Under the pieces are notes generated by a model. That model was given only the letters and a program-made list of their open reading frames with translations. It had not been told where the DNA came from and did not search any database. Below are positions 41,262-54,990 of a DNA stretch of 64,000 bases, in pieces (the stretch's first letter is position 1; every line of letters begins with the position of its first letter). The DNA comes from Plasmodium brasilianum (taxonomy: Eukaryota > Apicomplexa > Aconoidasida > Haemosporida > Plasmodiidae): positions 2,030,001-2,094,000 of the forward strand of contig NC_090121.1 of the NCBI RefSeq assembly GCF_023973825.1. Direction: 5' to 3'. The position numbers were made by a program, and so were the translations under genes.

Positions 41262-44030
41262 TTGTGTATTTTGTTATATAATAGATATTTTTAAAGTTGT
41301 AAAAGCTTATATAATATTTTACTAGATATATTTAATATTTTTCAAAAAAAATAAGCACACGAATAACTTAGAACTTGACTCAATTATTTTATATTTTGTC
41401 GATATAACAATTCTTTAGATTTGTTTTTAAAATAAATATAAATGTAGTACTTAATGAAGTACAATAAAAAAGTTATAATTAAAAAAATTTTTTTCGTAAA
41501 AGCTATAATTAAAATACTGTTAAATAATATTATTGAATTAAAACAAATAAAAAAGTATTTAATGAGTACGTTACGCAAATAATTGTGTTAATATAATAAT
41601 TTACCATACAAAATTTCATTTCGAAAAACAATTATATATTTATATACATAATATATATTGATAAAATATTGCTTTAATGAGGATATAATACAACAAAAAA
41701 ATTCTAGAAATAAAATATGTATTAGAATATATTCAGAAAATATTCTTAGAACAGTTATATTTAGATCTATTGTTAAAAAATATAGTGTAAAATTTTTTTA
41801 GAAATTATCTACTATCTTGTAATTATTTTTGAAAATATTTTTTATAAAAATTATTAATTAAAAAAGAGAAGGAATATATATAGCAGTAACAAAATTATAA
41901 TATATTATACTTACATTTATATTATATATAGTATTATATTTTGATATAATTTGATATAGCATAACTATTAAATGCTTAGTTGATAAAAACTATTATTATT
42001 TTACATATACATAGTTATATTTTTATATTATATAAGATATATGAAAATTTTATTTATTATAGTATCTTAAATCTTGCTGTAATCTGTGCGGATAATGTAC
42101 ATTTATATTTTAAATCAATAATTCCAATAATATAGTTATATAAATGTATATTAAAACAATAATATTTGTGCGGTTATTATACCTTATTTTATAAAATTTT
42201 CAATAATAAATAATATGTGATAAATTAAAAACAATAATAATTAAATTAAAATTTGATTAATAAAAGAATACATTTTAATTTTTAACATTTTACTAATATT
42301 ATTTGCGTACATTATTTTTTTTTATTTCAAGCTTTTTTTTTTTATGCACTAAGGTTATTTGTTTTCTTTTAATATTATATTTATTATTTCATTTCGAAGA
42401 CTTTATTCAAAAATATTGGTAAAGTGGCATATTGTTTAAATATATTACAACAAAATCTTTGAATTAGGATTTTTTATAAGATGAAAATTAGCAGAAAAAA
42501 AAAAAAGAGTATAATCATAGAGTTTTATTTTGGATTTATATGAAATATTTTATTTATTTATTATTATTTGTTTTTAGCTTTTGATATATGTTTACTATAA
42601 CGTATATAAAATAATATTTATAATTTATAAAAACAATTTTAAAATAAAATTTTATAAAGTTAAAATTAAGAAGGATTCAAAATAAAAAAACAAATAAAAT
42701 TTAGAATTGTGCTATTATGTGTAATGTGATGCTGAAGAGATGTTCACCATAAAAAAGAAAAAAACTAAAAGTATCTTTCCCATTTTACTTTATATTTATA
42801 TTATATATATATATATAATTAATAAAAAAAATGTAAATAAAATATTTGATATTATATATAACAAATTAATATCAATTCTTTTTTATTAAAGAAATTTATA
42901 GTGAAAGTACTTATCTTTGTATAGAAGTAAGTAAAAAGAAAAAAAAGAATAAGTGTCATTGTTAATTTTTTAATTATTCTATGCTTACCAGTTTACATTA
43001 TTTTATTAATTTTATGTATTTGTTAATTATAGAATAATTAGTTTAATATTAAAAAAAGCTAAAATTCACAGTTTTATGTATGTGCATTTATTTCTTTATT
43101 TATAAAAAAGAAAAATAAAATAAAATAAAGAAGAAAATAATAAAATGGATACAATTATACATTATTTCTAAAATAGACATCTATAAAGAAATCTTTTATT
43201 ATGATCGTATGATATTTAAAATATATAAAATAGAAATGATTAATATGTGTATTAAATAATTTAATTTTATTTATCATATAAATATTCTTTAAAAATATGA
43301 GTATTCCATGTAGTATTTACACCAGAAATAAGTAGAAAATGTTGTTTTGTTGTATTATTTCGATTGATTAATCATTTTGTTTGTAGAGGAATTATAACAT
43401 TATACTATAGTTACATCAAATATCAGTAGAAATAGTTATATCCTTGTATTTCAAAAATCACGGTTTATTTCTGAAAAAAAATAAAACAAAACAAAATAGA
43501 CATGAAAATAAAATTTTTAAAATATATATTTTTTAATTTTTGCTGAATTTTTTTTTTATTTATGTTTTTTATTTTTTATGTATAAAGGTAATTTTTTTAT
43601 TCCAGAAATTATGTATTATAGAAAAATAAATCTTCTAGTAAATTTTGGATTGGTTACTACACTAATTTATATAGAATATATTAAAAATATATTAAGCGGA
43701 TATTAAGTAAAAATATAAAGAAATATTACTATATAATTAATGTATTTTTCTTCTTTATATTTTCATTTAAAACGCAATGTGTACATATATATATATGTAT
43801 AGTTAAATAATTAATATCTATAAACTAAAATATATGATTAAAATGTTAGAAGAGTTTAAATAGAAACTTTTATTTAAATAGAATTATGATCATTATAATG
43901 AACAGTTTCTTTTATACTAAATTTATGTGTAATATGGAAAGATGTCACGAAAAAAAAAATTAAGTTCCTTCTCATCATAAAAATTTATTAATTTGTTTAT
44001 TGTATATGAAGTTGTCACTGTAATAATAAT
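41262..44030. other. AT-rich intergenic stretch
   Basis: No supported gene. The frame at 41384-41578 (-) lies just upstream of the 41 kb gene and is low-complexity. Nothing else is recognisable. Confidence 0.45.
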
Positions 44031-44034
44031 ATGA

Positions 44035-44659
44035 CATAGTATAATTAAAATATTCATACTTTGTTTTTCTCTTTTTGTTTATTATTTTTTGTTTTTTTAT
44101 TTTTGCTGTTGTTTGCTTAATTTTTGTACGCAGAATTTTCTTATTATGAGGTAAAACACATTATGAATTTATAAAATATATTTTTAAGTCTTATTTTTAT
44201 TTCCAGATTAGAAAAACTATAAACCAGGGGAACAACAGAAACTTTTCAATATATTACAAAAATATTATATTAATAGAAAAATACATGAGGGAAAATGAAG
44301 CAAAAAATGCAATTTTGAAAAAGCAGACATCTGAATATGTTTAATATGGAAATAGAGAAAACGAAGAAAAGGAAAAAAAAAATAAATAGGTAAAATAAAC
44401 CTACATTATAAAAGATTATATAAAACAATAATTTAAAGAATATAGAAGTACTAATTAAATTAAAAGATATAAGGAAAAACTTAAATAAAAATATAAAAAA
44501 TTAAAACACAAATTAAGGGCTGTAAATCGGAATAGATTTACTACTGAAAAAATAAGTTATACTTTAAAATCCTTCAGAAACTATAGAAAATATATTTTTA
44601 GAATTGTGCATTGGATATACCGTGCTATAAAGATAAAAATAAAAAGGACCAAAATTTAA
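44035..44659 (+). pseudogene. Decayed two-exon exported-protein gene
   Basis: The exon 1 remnant (about 44060-44150) ends in YAEFSYYE at a GT donor, has a hydrophobic run before it and one stop. The intron is short (44151-44206, 56 bp). Exon 2 runs 44207-44659 in a single unbroken frame of 151 codons that contains stops (TAA 44342, TAG 44387, TAA 44396 and three more TAA to about 44488) but no frameshift. Readable parts include NNRNFSIYYKNIILIEKYMR, KKLKHKLRAVNRNRFTTEKI, and SFRNYRKYIFRIVHWIYRAI followed by a basic end. Clearly once a protein. The precise family is unknown. Confidence 0.55.
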
Positions 44660-47600
44660 TTAAAATATTTATAATAAAATACATTTATGCGATTTACAAA
44701 TATTACTTGCTGAAACACTTTTGATATTATTAATCCCTTCTCTTTGTTTCAAAAAGACACTTTATAAAGATTTAATTTTTGCTAGTATATGCCATGTAAC
44801 ATTTACATAACTTTACTAGAACATTACAATAGGATGTCATCAAAAAGAAGAGTTAGCTTTATTTTTATGCATAATATATTTCAGCAAAAAGTTATTTATT
44901 ACATAATTTAAAACAATATATAGTACTCTTACGAATAATCCACCGTAGATGTATATTCAGAAAATATGTAAGCATTATAAAATCACCAAGATATACATAA
45001 ATGTTTTGATATACCGTAAGATGATTAATGTGAACTATAAAATTTTAATATATTCTGATATATTATCTTCCTATTTGTTTTATATAGTATTTTTTTAAAC
45101 TGCGTAAATGTTGTTATATATATATATATATATATGTATGCATTTAATAATAATAATCATTTATGATATATATATTTATTTAGTAACAACTTAAATATAT
45201 CGAGAATAAGCTTAAATTATTTATATATGAAACGTATATTTGGATAAATATGAGTAATTAATTTAAAATGCCGCGAATATTTTTATTGGATATAAAAATA
45301 AAAAAAAATATATAGGAAAAAATAAGTTTTGTTAAAAATAAACATTTCAATTAGTTACATGAGTATACGAAAATCTTTTATTAAATAAAAAGTTATATTT
45401 ATAAATAATTCGTATCATTATGTATTTCTCATAATATACAGAACTATTAATTAAAATACGCATTTATATTTTTTTGTAGAAATGGAAATTTGTAATATTC
45501 GAAAATTAAGAGGAAGTGAAATAATGGAATATGTTATGGTTATGAAACGATTATGTTTCCAAATACATTATATTTATAATATATATAAATATATATCCAA
45601 CATGTATATAAAAGCATAAAATAAAAAAATAATTATCTTATTTTAATGTCAGTGCCACAGGATAGTATGAAACACATGGTATAATTAAAAATATAATATG
45701 ATTTTTATCTTAATTTATAATTTATTTTTTAGAACAGTAATATAATTTGTCATATTAATAAGAATTTACTATTGCATAATAAAAAAATACATTTAATATA
45801 TAATATTTTGTTTTTTTTATGTTTATTTCATAAAAAGCTAATTTATTTTATTTAGATTTGTATCAATTTTTTAATACAATATATTATTTTGTGTAGTAAT
45901 AATTTATATATAAATAAAATATAATAGAATGGTTCTTTCATTTATAGAATTTTCAAGGAAAAAAACTATATATCGAATGTTTATCTAAATTATAATATAT
46001 TATCCTTAACATTTCATAACGATTATATCTTATATCGTAGGTAATTTTATTTAAATTTTTTTTAAATTATCATAATTATTAAAGGTGCTTGTATACAATG
46101 TTTACTTTTATATTTTTTTTCTTCTTTTAAATATGCATATTTTGCCGAAGATATAAATTTTTTTATTTTTGGAAAAAAAAAAATAAAAAATAACGAAAAT
46201 AAATGAACTCTTAGTTTTAAAATATTTACTTTTAGTAATAATAAATAAAATATATTTATATAAATTATATAGTAATTATTAGGTTCTATTTATAATTATT
46301 AAGTATAAAATTATAAAACCACTAATTTGGATTTACCCTTTAAATATATGTATCATAAATTTTGTTTTTTTGCTTCATAAAAGAATGAATTTATAAATAT
46401 TGAAAGAACAGGCATGTTAAATATATATTATCTATAATTATTTTCTAAATTGGGATTATATATCATTACAGTTAAGTGAAAAATTAAAAATATTTATCAA
46501 TTTATTATTGTTCTTTATTATTGTGTTAATTAATAATTAAAATATTTAATTAAATTTATATTAAACTGAAATTTTATATGTAAATATAGTATAATGTTTT
46601 TTAATTATTATGTCATTAAAATATTAAATAAATAAATCAAATTTAATCACATATTAAAAGATAATATGCACAAATCCTTTTTTTTACATACGTATAGTTC
46701 TGAATTTCAAAAAATGTGACATATATCTACAAAAATTTAAATCAACATTAAAAAAAATTAAAACAAAACTATATTTTATACAACAGTTTCATCATGTATA
46801 GGTATTTATTTATGCAATGGAGATATATCTTAATGCTGTCTATAAATGTTTTAAGTTTTCATTTTATTTTAGGAATATGTAAATATACATAGAATTTATA
46901 TTAACTATTAGTAAATCTTTCCTATAATTTATATTTCTTTAATAAAATAAAAGTGAAAAAATAAGAATTTATTTCATATGTAATGCAAAAGTATAATATT
47001 AATTTTTAATTTATTTTTCAAAAGTCAGTTCTCGGACTATTTCTAAGAAAAAGTCAATATATATACATGTTAATTTAATTTTAGTAGTAATTAAAAGTAT
47101 GGAATTATTAATTTCGTGTAGTACTCTTCTTTTCCAATAAGTAGTACGATACCAATATTTATTAATTTATTTTTTTATATAAGTAATTTTGATTTAATTA
47201 TATTTTATAAATATTGCTATAATATATATACTGAAGTAAATGAATGAAACAATAATTTCTTTTATTTTTATTGTTCATAAAAATATATAAAACTATTTTC
47301 TAATTTAGGTTATTCTGATATTTGCACATATTATAAAAGTTATAATTTTTTTATTTTTTAATGATATATATATATATATACATTTAATTAAAAGGAGTAG
47401 TAATTAGATATGTTCATTTACAAGCATTCTTTTTAGAAATAATGATATAATTTAAACTTTAATAAAAATTATAATTTTCAAGAATAATTATAGAAAAATA
47501 AAAAATCACTCTTTTTATACACTTGAAACATTTATTTAAACTTATAATATGTAGTATATTAGTAAGAGGTTTTTTGAAATATATAAAATATAATATAAAA

Positions 47601-47886
47601 ATGAAAATGCCCATGTACTAACGAATGTAAATGCTATAAATAATATAATACATAAAATTATAAGTAGTATTATTTTCTACATTTATTATTAATATTATAA
47701 TATTGTTATAATAATCAATATTATATTAGCTATAATAATTTTTTCCAAGTAGAATGTATATAATATTATAAGTATTAATAAGAAAACATTTTCAATATTA
47801 GAAATTATTTTATTAATATGCATAGCTGTGTATTATTTCAATTCTCTATACTATAAAAAGGAAATACATCAAAAAATTAAAAAATG

Positions 47887-47917
<31 letters not shown>

Positions 47918-48258
47918 ATTCTAAAAGTAATCAAAAAACAAGTTATTTAATTAATTTGCTATATTAAATAAATAAATAATGTATTTTGAATATTTATCAA
48001 TAGTTCAATTTATATTATTCTAGTATATTTTAGTGTTTTGTATATAACATTAAGATAAAAATTTTACATTATATTTCTAAATTTAGTTTTCAGTTAATTC
48101 GTTATAAAGAAACTAGAGTTATATATATTTTATTTCGTTTTTATTAAAATAGAAAAAAGCTAAATAAATAATTTTTTAGTTTTTTGTCATTAACAATATA
48201 TTTTATTATAGCTAACTGATTATATAATTAATATATTACATTATTAAGTTTATACAAC
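44660..48258. other. AT-rich intergenic, 5' flank of the 48 kb pseudogene
   Basis: It includes the 46225-46257 repeat shared with 22860. A 45-codon ATG frame at 45482-45619 (+) begins with mixed residues (MEICNIRKLRGSEIMEYVMV) but has no partner or motif. (AT)n tracts lie at 45117-45136 and 47887-47914. Confidence 0.45.
46225..46257. repeat. Flank repeat, copy 2 (partner at 22860-22892)
   Basis: 33 bases matching 22860-22892 with one difference, about 2 kb upstream of the start of the 48 kb pseudogene. Confidence 0.6.
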
Positions 48259-49291
48259 ATGAAACAAAATATTACGATACTTTTATTTATTAAAATTTTT
48301 GTGTTTTATCTTTTCAACTTGGATATACCATTTTAACAATGATTTGGTATAATAATATTATTTAACCATATTTTACATATTCATATATTTGATTTTTTAT
48401 GTTTGTTAATAATATTTTTTTATGATGATATCATTTATCTTTAAATTACACATGTTATCTTCGTTTTTTCAGTGTATGTATAATATATATTGTAGGAATA
48501 ATTGCATCCTTATTAGAAAATTAGGTATAAGAAATTGTAGATTATTAGCAGAATGCAAGAGATATAATGATCTTTTTATTAGAGTTTTTATAGAAGATAT
48601 ACCACATAATGAAGCGTGAGAAAAAAAAGATATATATTATAATAAAAAAGGCATTATGACAAAGAAAAAACAAACGTATAGAAATACATTAAATTATATT
48701 AGTGAGAACAAAAAAACTACGAAAAATAAATCTTGCATATTTGAAACAAAATAATATACTCATTTAGAGAAAAAAATATTTAAAGAACTTGACTATAACA
48801 GTTTTCTTAAAAATAACAAAGCAGTGAGTGATAGGATTTATAAAAAAATAATATTTAAAAAGTGCGGACTGCAGGTTCTTTTACCTTCCTTGCTGTTTTT
48901 GTTTTTCTTGATAGTATTCATAGTAGAATTAGTACTAGGATTGTCAGGTAAAGATTGTTTATTGTCTTACTTCGGTTTGAAAAAAACTCATTCAGAAAAA
49001 TTAGTAAATTAGAGTGAGGGACTATTATATACATTTGTAAGTGTGTTGAAAAATATAACTGGTTTTTGGAAACACTCGGAAAGTTTGGGTTCTGGGAGAA
49101 CATGTACGTTGTTCAGTGGTACAGCAGTTACTGATGCGTGCATATTAGGTCAAGTGTTCCGTATTTTAATATATATGGTACCGTTCGTTATATTAGGTAT
49201 TACAATTATATGGTGCATTTTTCATTATCATAAAAACGCTAAGAAATATGAAAAAATTAAGTTCAGAATAAGTAAAATATGTAATAAATAA
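48259..49291 (+). pseudogene. fam-l-like pseudogene, three in-frame stops
   Basis: Exon 1 is 48259-48346. Its ATG frame (MKQNITILLFIKIF) hits a stop at 48334-48336, while the expected ending (STWIYHFNNDL at the donor) is in another frame, so exon 1 is frameshifted. The intron is 48347-48472 (126 bp). Exon 2 is 48473-49291, one continuous frame of 273 codons with stops at 48617 (TGA), 48752 (TAA) and 49010 (TAG). It retains KLGIRNCRLLAECK (a canonical RxLxE export motif), EKKIFKELDYNSFLKNN, a helix at LLPSLLFLFFLIVFIVELVL, a second at IYMVPFVILGITIIWCIF, and a basic FHYHKNAKKYEKIKFR end. I recognise this as the fam-l C-terminal layout. It is dead in four places but free of indels in exon 2, so it was probably inactivated fairly recently. 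Confidence 0.85.
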
Positions 49292-52200
49292 TATGTCTTA
49301 TTTTATAAAATCATTTCTAGTGTGGAATAATAAGAGTAACATATTTAGTTATATGCTTATTAAAGGTTCCTACAGTTTATTATTTTTTTATTTTTGTACA
49401 CAGGTTCTCGTGATCTTTTTGGTAAACAAAGTAAGAAATTATGACTTTGTTTTTTTTGTAAATTAAAATGTTTTAATACCTTGCATTTTATATTTTAAGA
49501 TTTTTTTTCAGCATAATTAATTTTTTTTTTTAATAATTGTATTTGTATATTTAAATAGATTTTTATAAAAAATAAATGTGCGTTAAAATTAATATATCTA
49601 AAAGGAATATACATATAATTTTATTGAAGTCGTGTACTCATATATAGTTCAATTACAAGAAATACTACATTCATAACATTATCCTTTCATATATTATTAT
49701 TATTAGTTAATTAGGAAAACGTGTTGTATGTTTTATATTAAAAATAAATGTGTCGTGTTCTGTATTTAATGGAACTACAGTCCTGTATTTTGATGTATTG
49801 TTATAGATATAAGTATTTTATTTTTTTAAATATAAGAAACTTAATTATTTTTCTGTAAATAATATTTTACGAGAAATGCATCATGAAATATATTTATTGT
49901 AACATTATTTTTCATATAAACTTACCTCTTTTTTTTTTTGAAATCTTATGTGAAGTTATAAATATATGATAAAATAATGTTTTTTATATATATATATATT
50001 ATTCATAATAGTTTAACGAATTAGTATTTCTAAATATTTAAAATTAAATTAGGACTTAAAAACATTTACTATGCTATTATTATGCTTAATTATAGTGTTC
50101 GTTTAATTTTGGTAGAATGAATTAAATATATATACATTGAAAATTTATTAATATACATTATATATTTTTTATTTTTACTATATTAAAATTTTAAATTAAT
50201 TAATAAAATGAACTTGTATATTAATAAATATTGTTTCGTAATTTATTCCTTTTTTTATCTTTGATTTTTTATGGTTATACGCTTATAAAAATGTATTATA
50301 TATCTATATAAATGAAATTTTTCACTAAATGTAATGAGAATCAATATGTTCTTTTGTGAAATAATGGAATGATAAGTAGATAAATATATATACCTATGTT
50401 TTATTTTTTGATCTTATTTATAAATATATAGTCTATAGTGTTAACATCATTTTTTAGATATAAAAATATACATATAGTTTGAAATAACTAGTAATTTCTT
50501 CAATAAATTAAGATAATTTAGAAAAAAAAAGAAAGTGAAAAATTGAATTATATTTTTTGGTAATTTATAAGTACGTAGTACTATTTGTCTTTTTTAGAGA
50601 AGTTTTAATAAAATATATAAAAAAGGTTACTATATTTTTTTTATAATGTTCAACTAAATAGACGTAAAGTATAAGGTTCAAATGGAGCTGTTTTTAGAGT
50701 AATTTTCATTATTAAATTTGGTACTTTATAGATTCATATGAGCGTGATAATATTAATACATGTTTTAGTAATAATATTTACATAAATATTAAATAGTATT
50801 ATTTAATCAATTATATAACACATAGATATATTTTTCTTGTAGAAGAATACTTAGAAATTAAGAAAATGAGACCCTCATATTTGAAAAATATTGTATTCAC
50901 AAAATAAATATGTTGCAGTGAGATTTTTAATTGAACGTATATATTTTTTTTTTTTTGTTACTATTCATTATTATTATATTTTAATGAAATATTTCTTCCA
51001 TAAAAATTATATATATATTTTATAATTCTACTTTATATTTTTTTTTTTCTTTTATGATGTGTTTTTATATTATTTTGTTTATAATAATTCTTTATTTATT
51101 AGTAGCTGTATTGTAATCTAAAAAGAATAAAAAAAATAAAATATAAAATACCTTTCTTATATTAAGATAAATTTTTATTATATAAAAATTTTAAACATTC
51201 ATGTGGTTTAAAAACATATTTGTAATTTATTTATTTATAAAAAAACAATACAATATAAGTTATTTCTATATTTTTTCATCAAAGAAATTACTAAATCTTT
51301 CATATACCAATTTTCAATTTTTTTTTATTTATTCTTTTGTATATCACAAAATTATATTGTTAATGTTACTTTTATTTGTAATATTAAATTGCTACAAATA
51401 TTTCTGAAATTATTGGATTGCACAAAATTGTTTTATATGCTAATTTTATTTTTATCTTCGTTTTGTTTTTTTTCTGATATATTAATATTTTTCAAAATAT
51501 ATATTTCTTTACATTTTTAAAAAAAGAAAAAAAAAAAAAAAAAGCTAATTTGTACATTTTTAAAATTTACACTAGATAAAAATAAATTTCATTTGGAATT
51601 AGATACAAATTTTACAATTGTAAAAATTATTATACAAAAATAGAATAATTATTATGGTACTTTTAAAAATATATACATAATTTCATAGACTTTTTAATAA
51701 CTAAAAATTTTATTTTCTTAATATATAAAAATTTATATAAGAAAAAATTGTAGTTAAATAATAACGAATATACGATAAAATAAGAATATTTTTTCCTATC
51801 TTCATATTTTTTTTCTATTATTTTTACGGTAACAATAATCAATTTATTTAACTATAGGTGAAGTAATACAAAAAAACATGTATAAAATAAGAATTATTTC
51901 TTAGAAGGAACACAGAAATTCATAATTATTGTATGAACATATATTAGTATATATTTTCTACGTACAGTTCTTTCTTTTGTATGAATGAAAAAATGTTATC
52001 ACTGAATAAATAATATTTGTTTTCATATCATCTTAATAATTTTCTTCGTATTATATATATTTTTTTTAAATTAATTTATTAAAAAAAATTTAATCTCTTT
52101 GCTATTAAATAATTAATTTAAATATTATGTACAATTATCATTTATTTTTATTCAATTTTATTTCTATAATAATCTATATTGATATTGTTCTAAATTTTAA

Positions 52201-52374
52201 AATTCTTTTTTGTTTGTGAATAATAAATGAAGTATATATATAATAATTCATTTTATAAAATTTAAAATAAATTAAATAAATGAAAAAAAAATAAAATATG
52301 AATGGCTTCTCTTATCATTTTCAATATATAAAACTATAGTTATTTTTTGTATTAGTTAATATATAATAAAATTA
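49292..52374. other. AT-rich intergenic stretch
   Basis: The first part is the 3' flank of the 48 kb pseudogene and has a block at about 49727 related to 20450. The later part is the 5' flank of the 52 kb gene. The frame at 51201-51407 (+) is low-complexity. No other gene is seen. Confidence 0.45.
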
Positions 52375-53227
52375 ATGATGCATACAATGAAAAAAAATTT
52401 CAATTCCATCATTTTTATTAAAATCTTTATCTTTACTCTTTTATTTTGGATAATTCGTTATAACAATAATTTGGTATTATAATAATATTTCGTATAATAC
52501 TTTATTTTTTGTTACTGAATATTTTATCTTTAAAAATAACATTTTCTTAGCATAGAAATATATGTTCTTATAAATAATATGTTTAATTTTTTTTTTTTAG
52601 AAGAGCTGCAATGGGTTATTGGATGAGAAGTATAAGTTATATAGAGATTTATACTTAAGAACTAATCGACAGTTAGCACATCATTCAGTGAATAGAAATT
52701 TTAATGGACGATATAATAATGTGCTAGATGAAGAACATATATCTAAAAATAGAAAAGACATATTATTACAAAACAAAGAATTAAAAGAAAGTGAATTAAA
52801 AAGAGAAAAATGGCATAAATTGCATAAAAATAGTAATTCGTTATCTAGTAAAGCAGATGTATTTTGTGAAAAACAAATATTCAGCTTATTACATTCCATT
52901 GACAAAATAAAGAATAACGAAGAAATGAACAACTGGGAAAAGTGTACAGCCATAAATAGAAAGAAGATAAAATTTTTATTAATTCCTGCCTCTATATTTT
53001 TATTGGTATCTTTAGTATATTCAGGATTAGTGACTAATTCAGGGGATATATTTAAAGTACAAAGTATATATTCTAATTTTTTGGCTATAATTTTATTAGG
53101 TTTTGCATTCGCGATATACTCATCTATTGTATTTGGCATTATTTATACCTGTAGAAAAATTAATAAATATAGAATTATAAAAAAATATAAGCAACAAATT
53201 TGTAATAATGGTACGGTTAATTTATAA
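52375..53227 (+). CDS. Two-exon exported protein, fam-l/fam-m-like
   Basis: Exon 1 ends at 52473. Three in-frame ATGs are possible (52375, 52378, 52387), and I favour 52387, which opens MKKNFNSIIFIKIF like its relatives. The intron is 52474-52600 (127 bp) and exon 2 is 52601-53227, phase 0. The product is 237 residues from 52387 and 241 from 52375. Exon 1 is hydrophobic (FIFTLLFWIIRY). LRTNRQLAHHS places an RxL motif at residues 52-54, with His at position 5 rather than Glu or Gln. The middle is Asn/Lys/Glu-rich (about 60-150). Membrane helices lie near 154-176 and 189-213, with a basic tail. It is intact. Likely sent to the red cell; function unknown. The exact subfamily is uncertain. Confidence 0.82.
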
Positions 53228-54890
53228 AAAAAAAATTTTAAATTCTAAAAAATTGTTATGTAGTATTCTTAAGAATATTATGCTCACAAGAAGAGTATAT
53301 GGAGTTACATTATTTTTATAATACCACCTGAACATGCATATTTGTTTTTATATAAAATATAATAATATATATTCATAACTTTTATTGAATTTGATTGATT
53401 TATTTTATAAATTTGTATTTTAATATTTTCTTTGTGTTTAATTTAATACATCGGCATACAATATATATTATTTTAATTATATTTTTGTTTGTAAAATTTA
53501 TGTATGTTTCATAAAATTCATAAAGGAACTGCTTTTATTATAATTTTATTAAATTGGTAGGAAATTCATGTTATTACATTAGAATGTGCACTTATTTTGT
53601 TTCCATTTCCTTTATTCTTTTTAGTAAAATAGGATTATTTCGTCATTCAATTAAAAAAAGAATCTATGATATTTTTATAAATTAAATGTAGATGTCTTTT
53701 CTTAATAATATATAATAAATAAATAGTATTTATTTAATTTTTTAATAAAATTGTAATTTATATGTATTATAAAGTTTATTATGTTAAATATATTAATATA
53801 TGTATTTGGAACAAAAAGTTTTTTAAAGTTTGTTTAAATTTTTTAAGGTTTTAAATTATTAGTTATAAATGCGTAACAGTATCATATTTTTTCAACAAAT
53901 ATGTTAGTTATTTTTGGTAAATAATTTGCGGGAACATTAATAAACGTAACTAAATAAAAAATTAATATTCTAAATAATTTGATTCCATAAAATGTTATTT
54001 TAATTCAATCTATAAAAATTACTTAAATATATATTATAAAGAAGAATTATAAATATATATTCCACTTCCATTTTTATTTTTTCTTAATTGCCACATATGA
54101 GCATACCAATGAAAAAGGATTAAACTTTTATTAACTTTTCCTTTAGAAATGTAACTTATTTTGTTTCGTAATAAACATCATTTTTCTGTTTATGCTACTA
54201 TGTAGTTTTGTATACAAGAGTGAAAAAAGTAGTGTTATTAATGATTACATATATTTTAAAATGTGCAAAATTGAAGTTAAGTACTACTTACATTTTGATA
54301 CTAATGATTCTACTTTTTTTAATAAAATAAAAAGTAATAAATGTGAATGAACATAACATTGATTTATACAAAAACGTGTCAATTAGTTATTGTTAAATTG
54401 ATACTTTATAATAGAATTGAATAAATGAAAAATATATATATATATAAAAGGTTTAATTAAAAAAGAGATAAATATAACATTTTACATGCAGTGTATATAT
54501 GAGTGCTTTAGGTGATTAGACGTAATATAACAATGTATCTCTTCTTTAAATTCAAATAGACGTAAAAGATATATTTAGTATATTTTTGAGTTATTAGAGT
54601 TTTGTAAATTTATAAGCTCATGTCCTCTGAATTATGTTTTATATATTTTTAAATTATTTATGTATGAATTTATGTGATAGAAAAAAGTGGAATTAACAAA
54701 TGGATAATTGTGAATTGGAATATTTATATACATAATAATAAAATTTTAGATAAAATAAGATTATTTTATTTCCCCTTTAGTTAATATTAGACGCCAGAGT
54801 ATGCTTTTAAAATATTTAATTTTATGCATATAATGTATATATATTAATAAGGAAAATATAATATAAATTATTGTTTGTATCAGAAATAAT
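53228..54890. other. AT-rich intergenic stretch
   Basis: 3' flank of the 52 kb gene. No open frame or motif is supportable. Confidence 0.45.
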
Positions 54891-54896
54891 TGTATT

Positions 54897-54990
54897 TAAC
54901 ATAACGCATTTTTTCCAGGAATAATATTTATGTTTATAGTTCTCATATGTATTTATTTTCAGCGGTCCAAGATATATGTGATAAAAGATA
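54897..54990 (+). pseudogene. Possible orphan membrane exon
   Basis: After a TTTTTTCCAG-type acceptor (to about 54919) a short frame reads GIIFMFIVLICIYFQRSKIY, a membrane helix with a basic end. It lies about 950 bp before the STP1 domain on the same strand and could be that gene's transmembrane exon. Weak evidence. Confidence 0.25.

Noticed and set aside
45482..45619. 45-codon ATG frame after a possible splice acceptor
   Set aside because: Short, half of it low-complexity, and no homologous copy elsewhere in the window.
52681..53139. 152-codon minus-strand frame
   Set aside because: Antisense shadow of exon 2 of the 52 kb gene.
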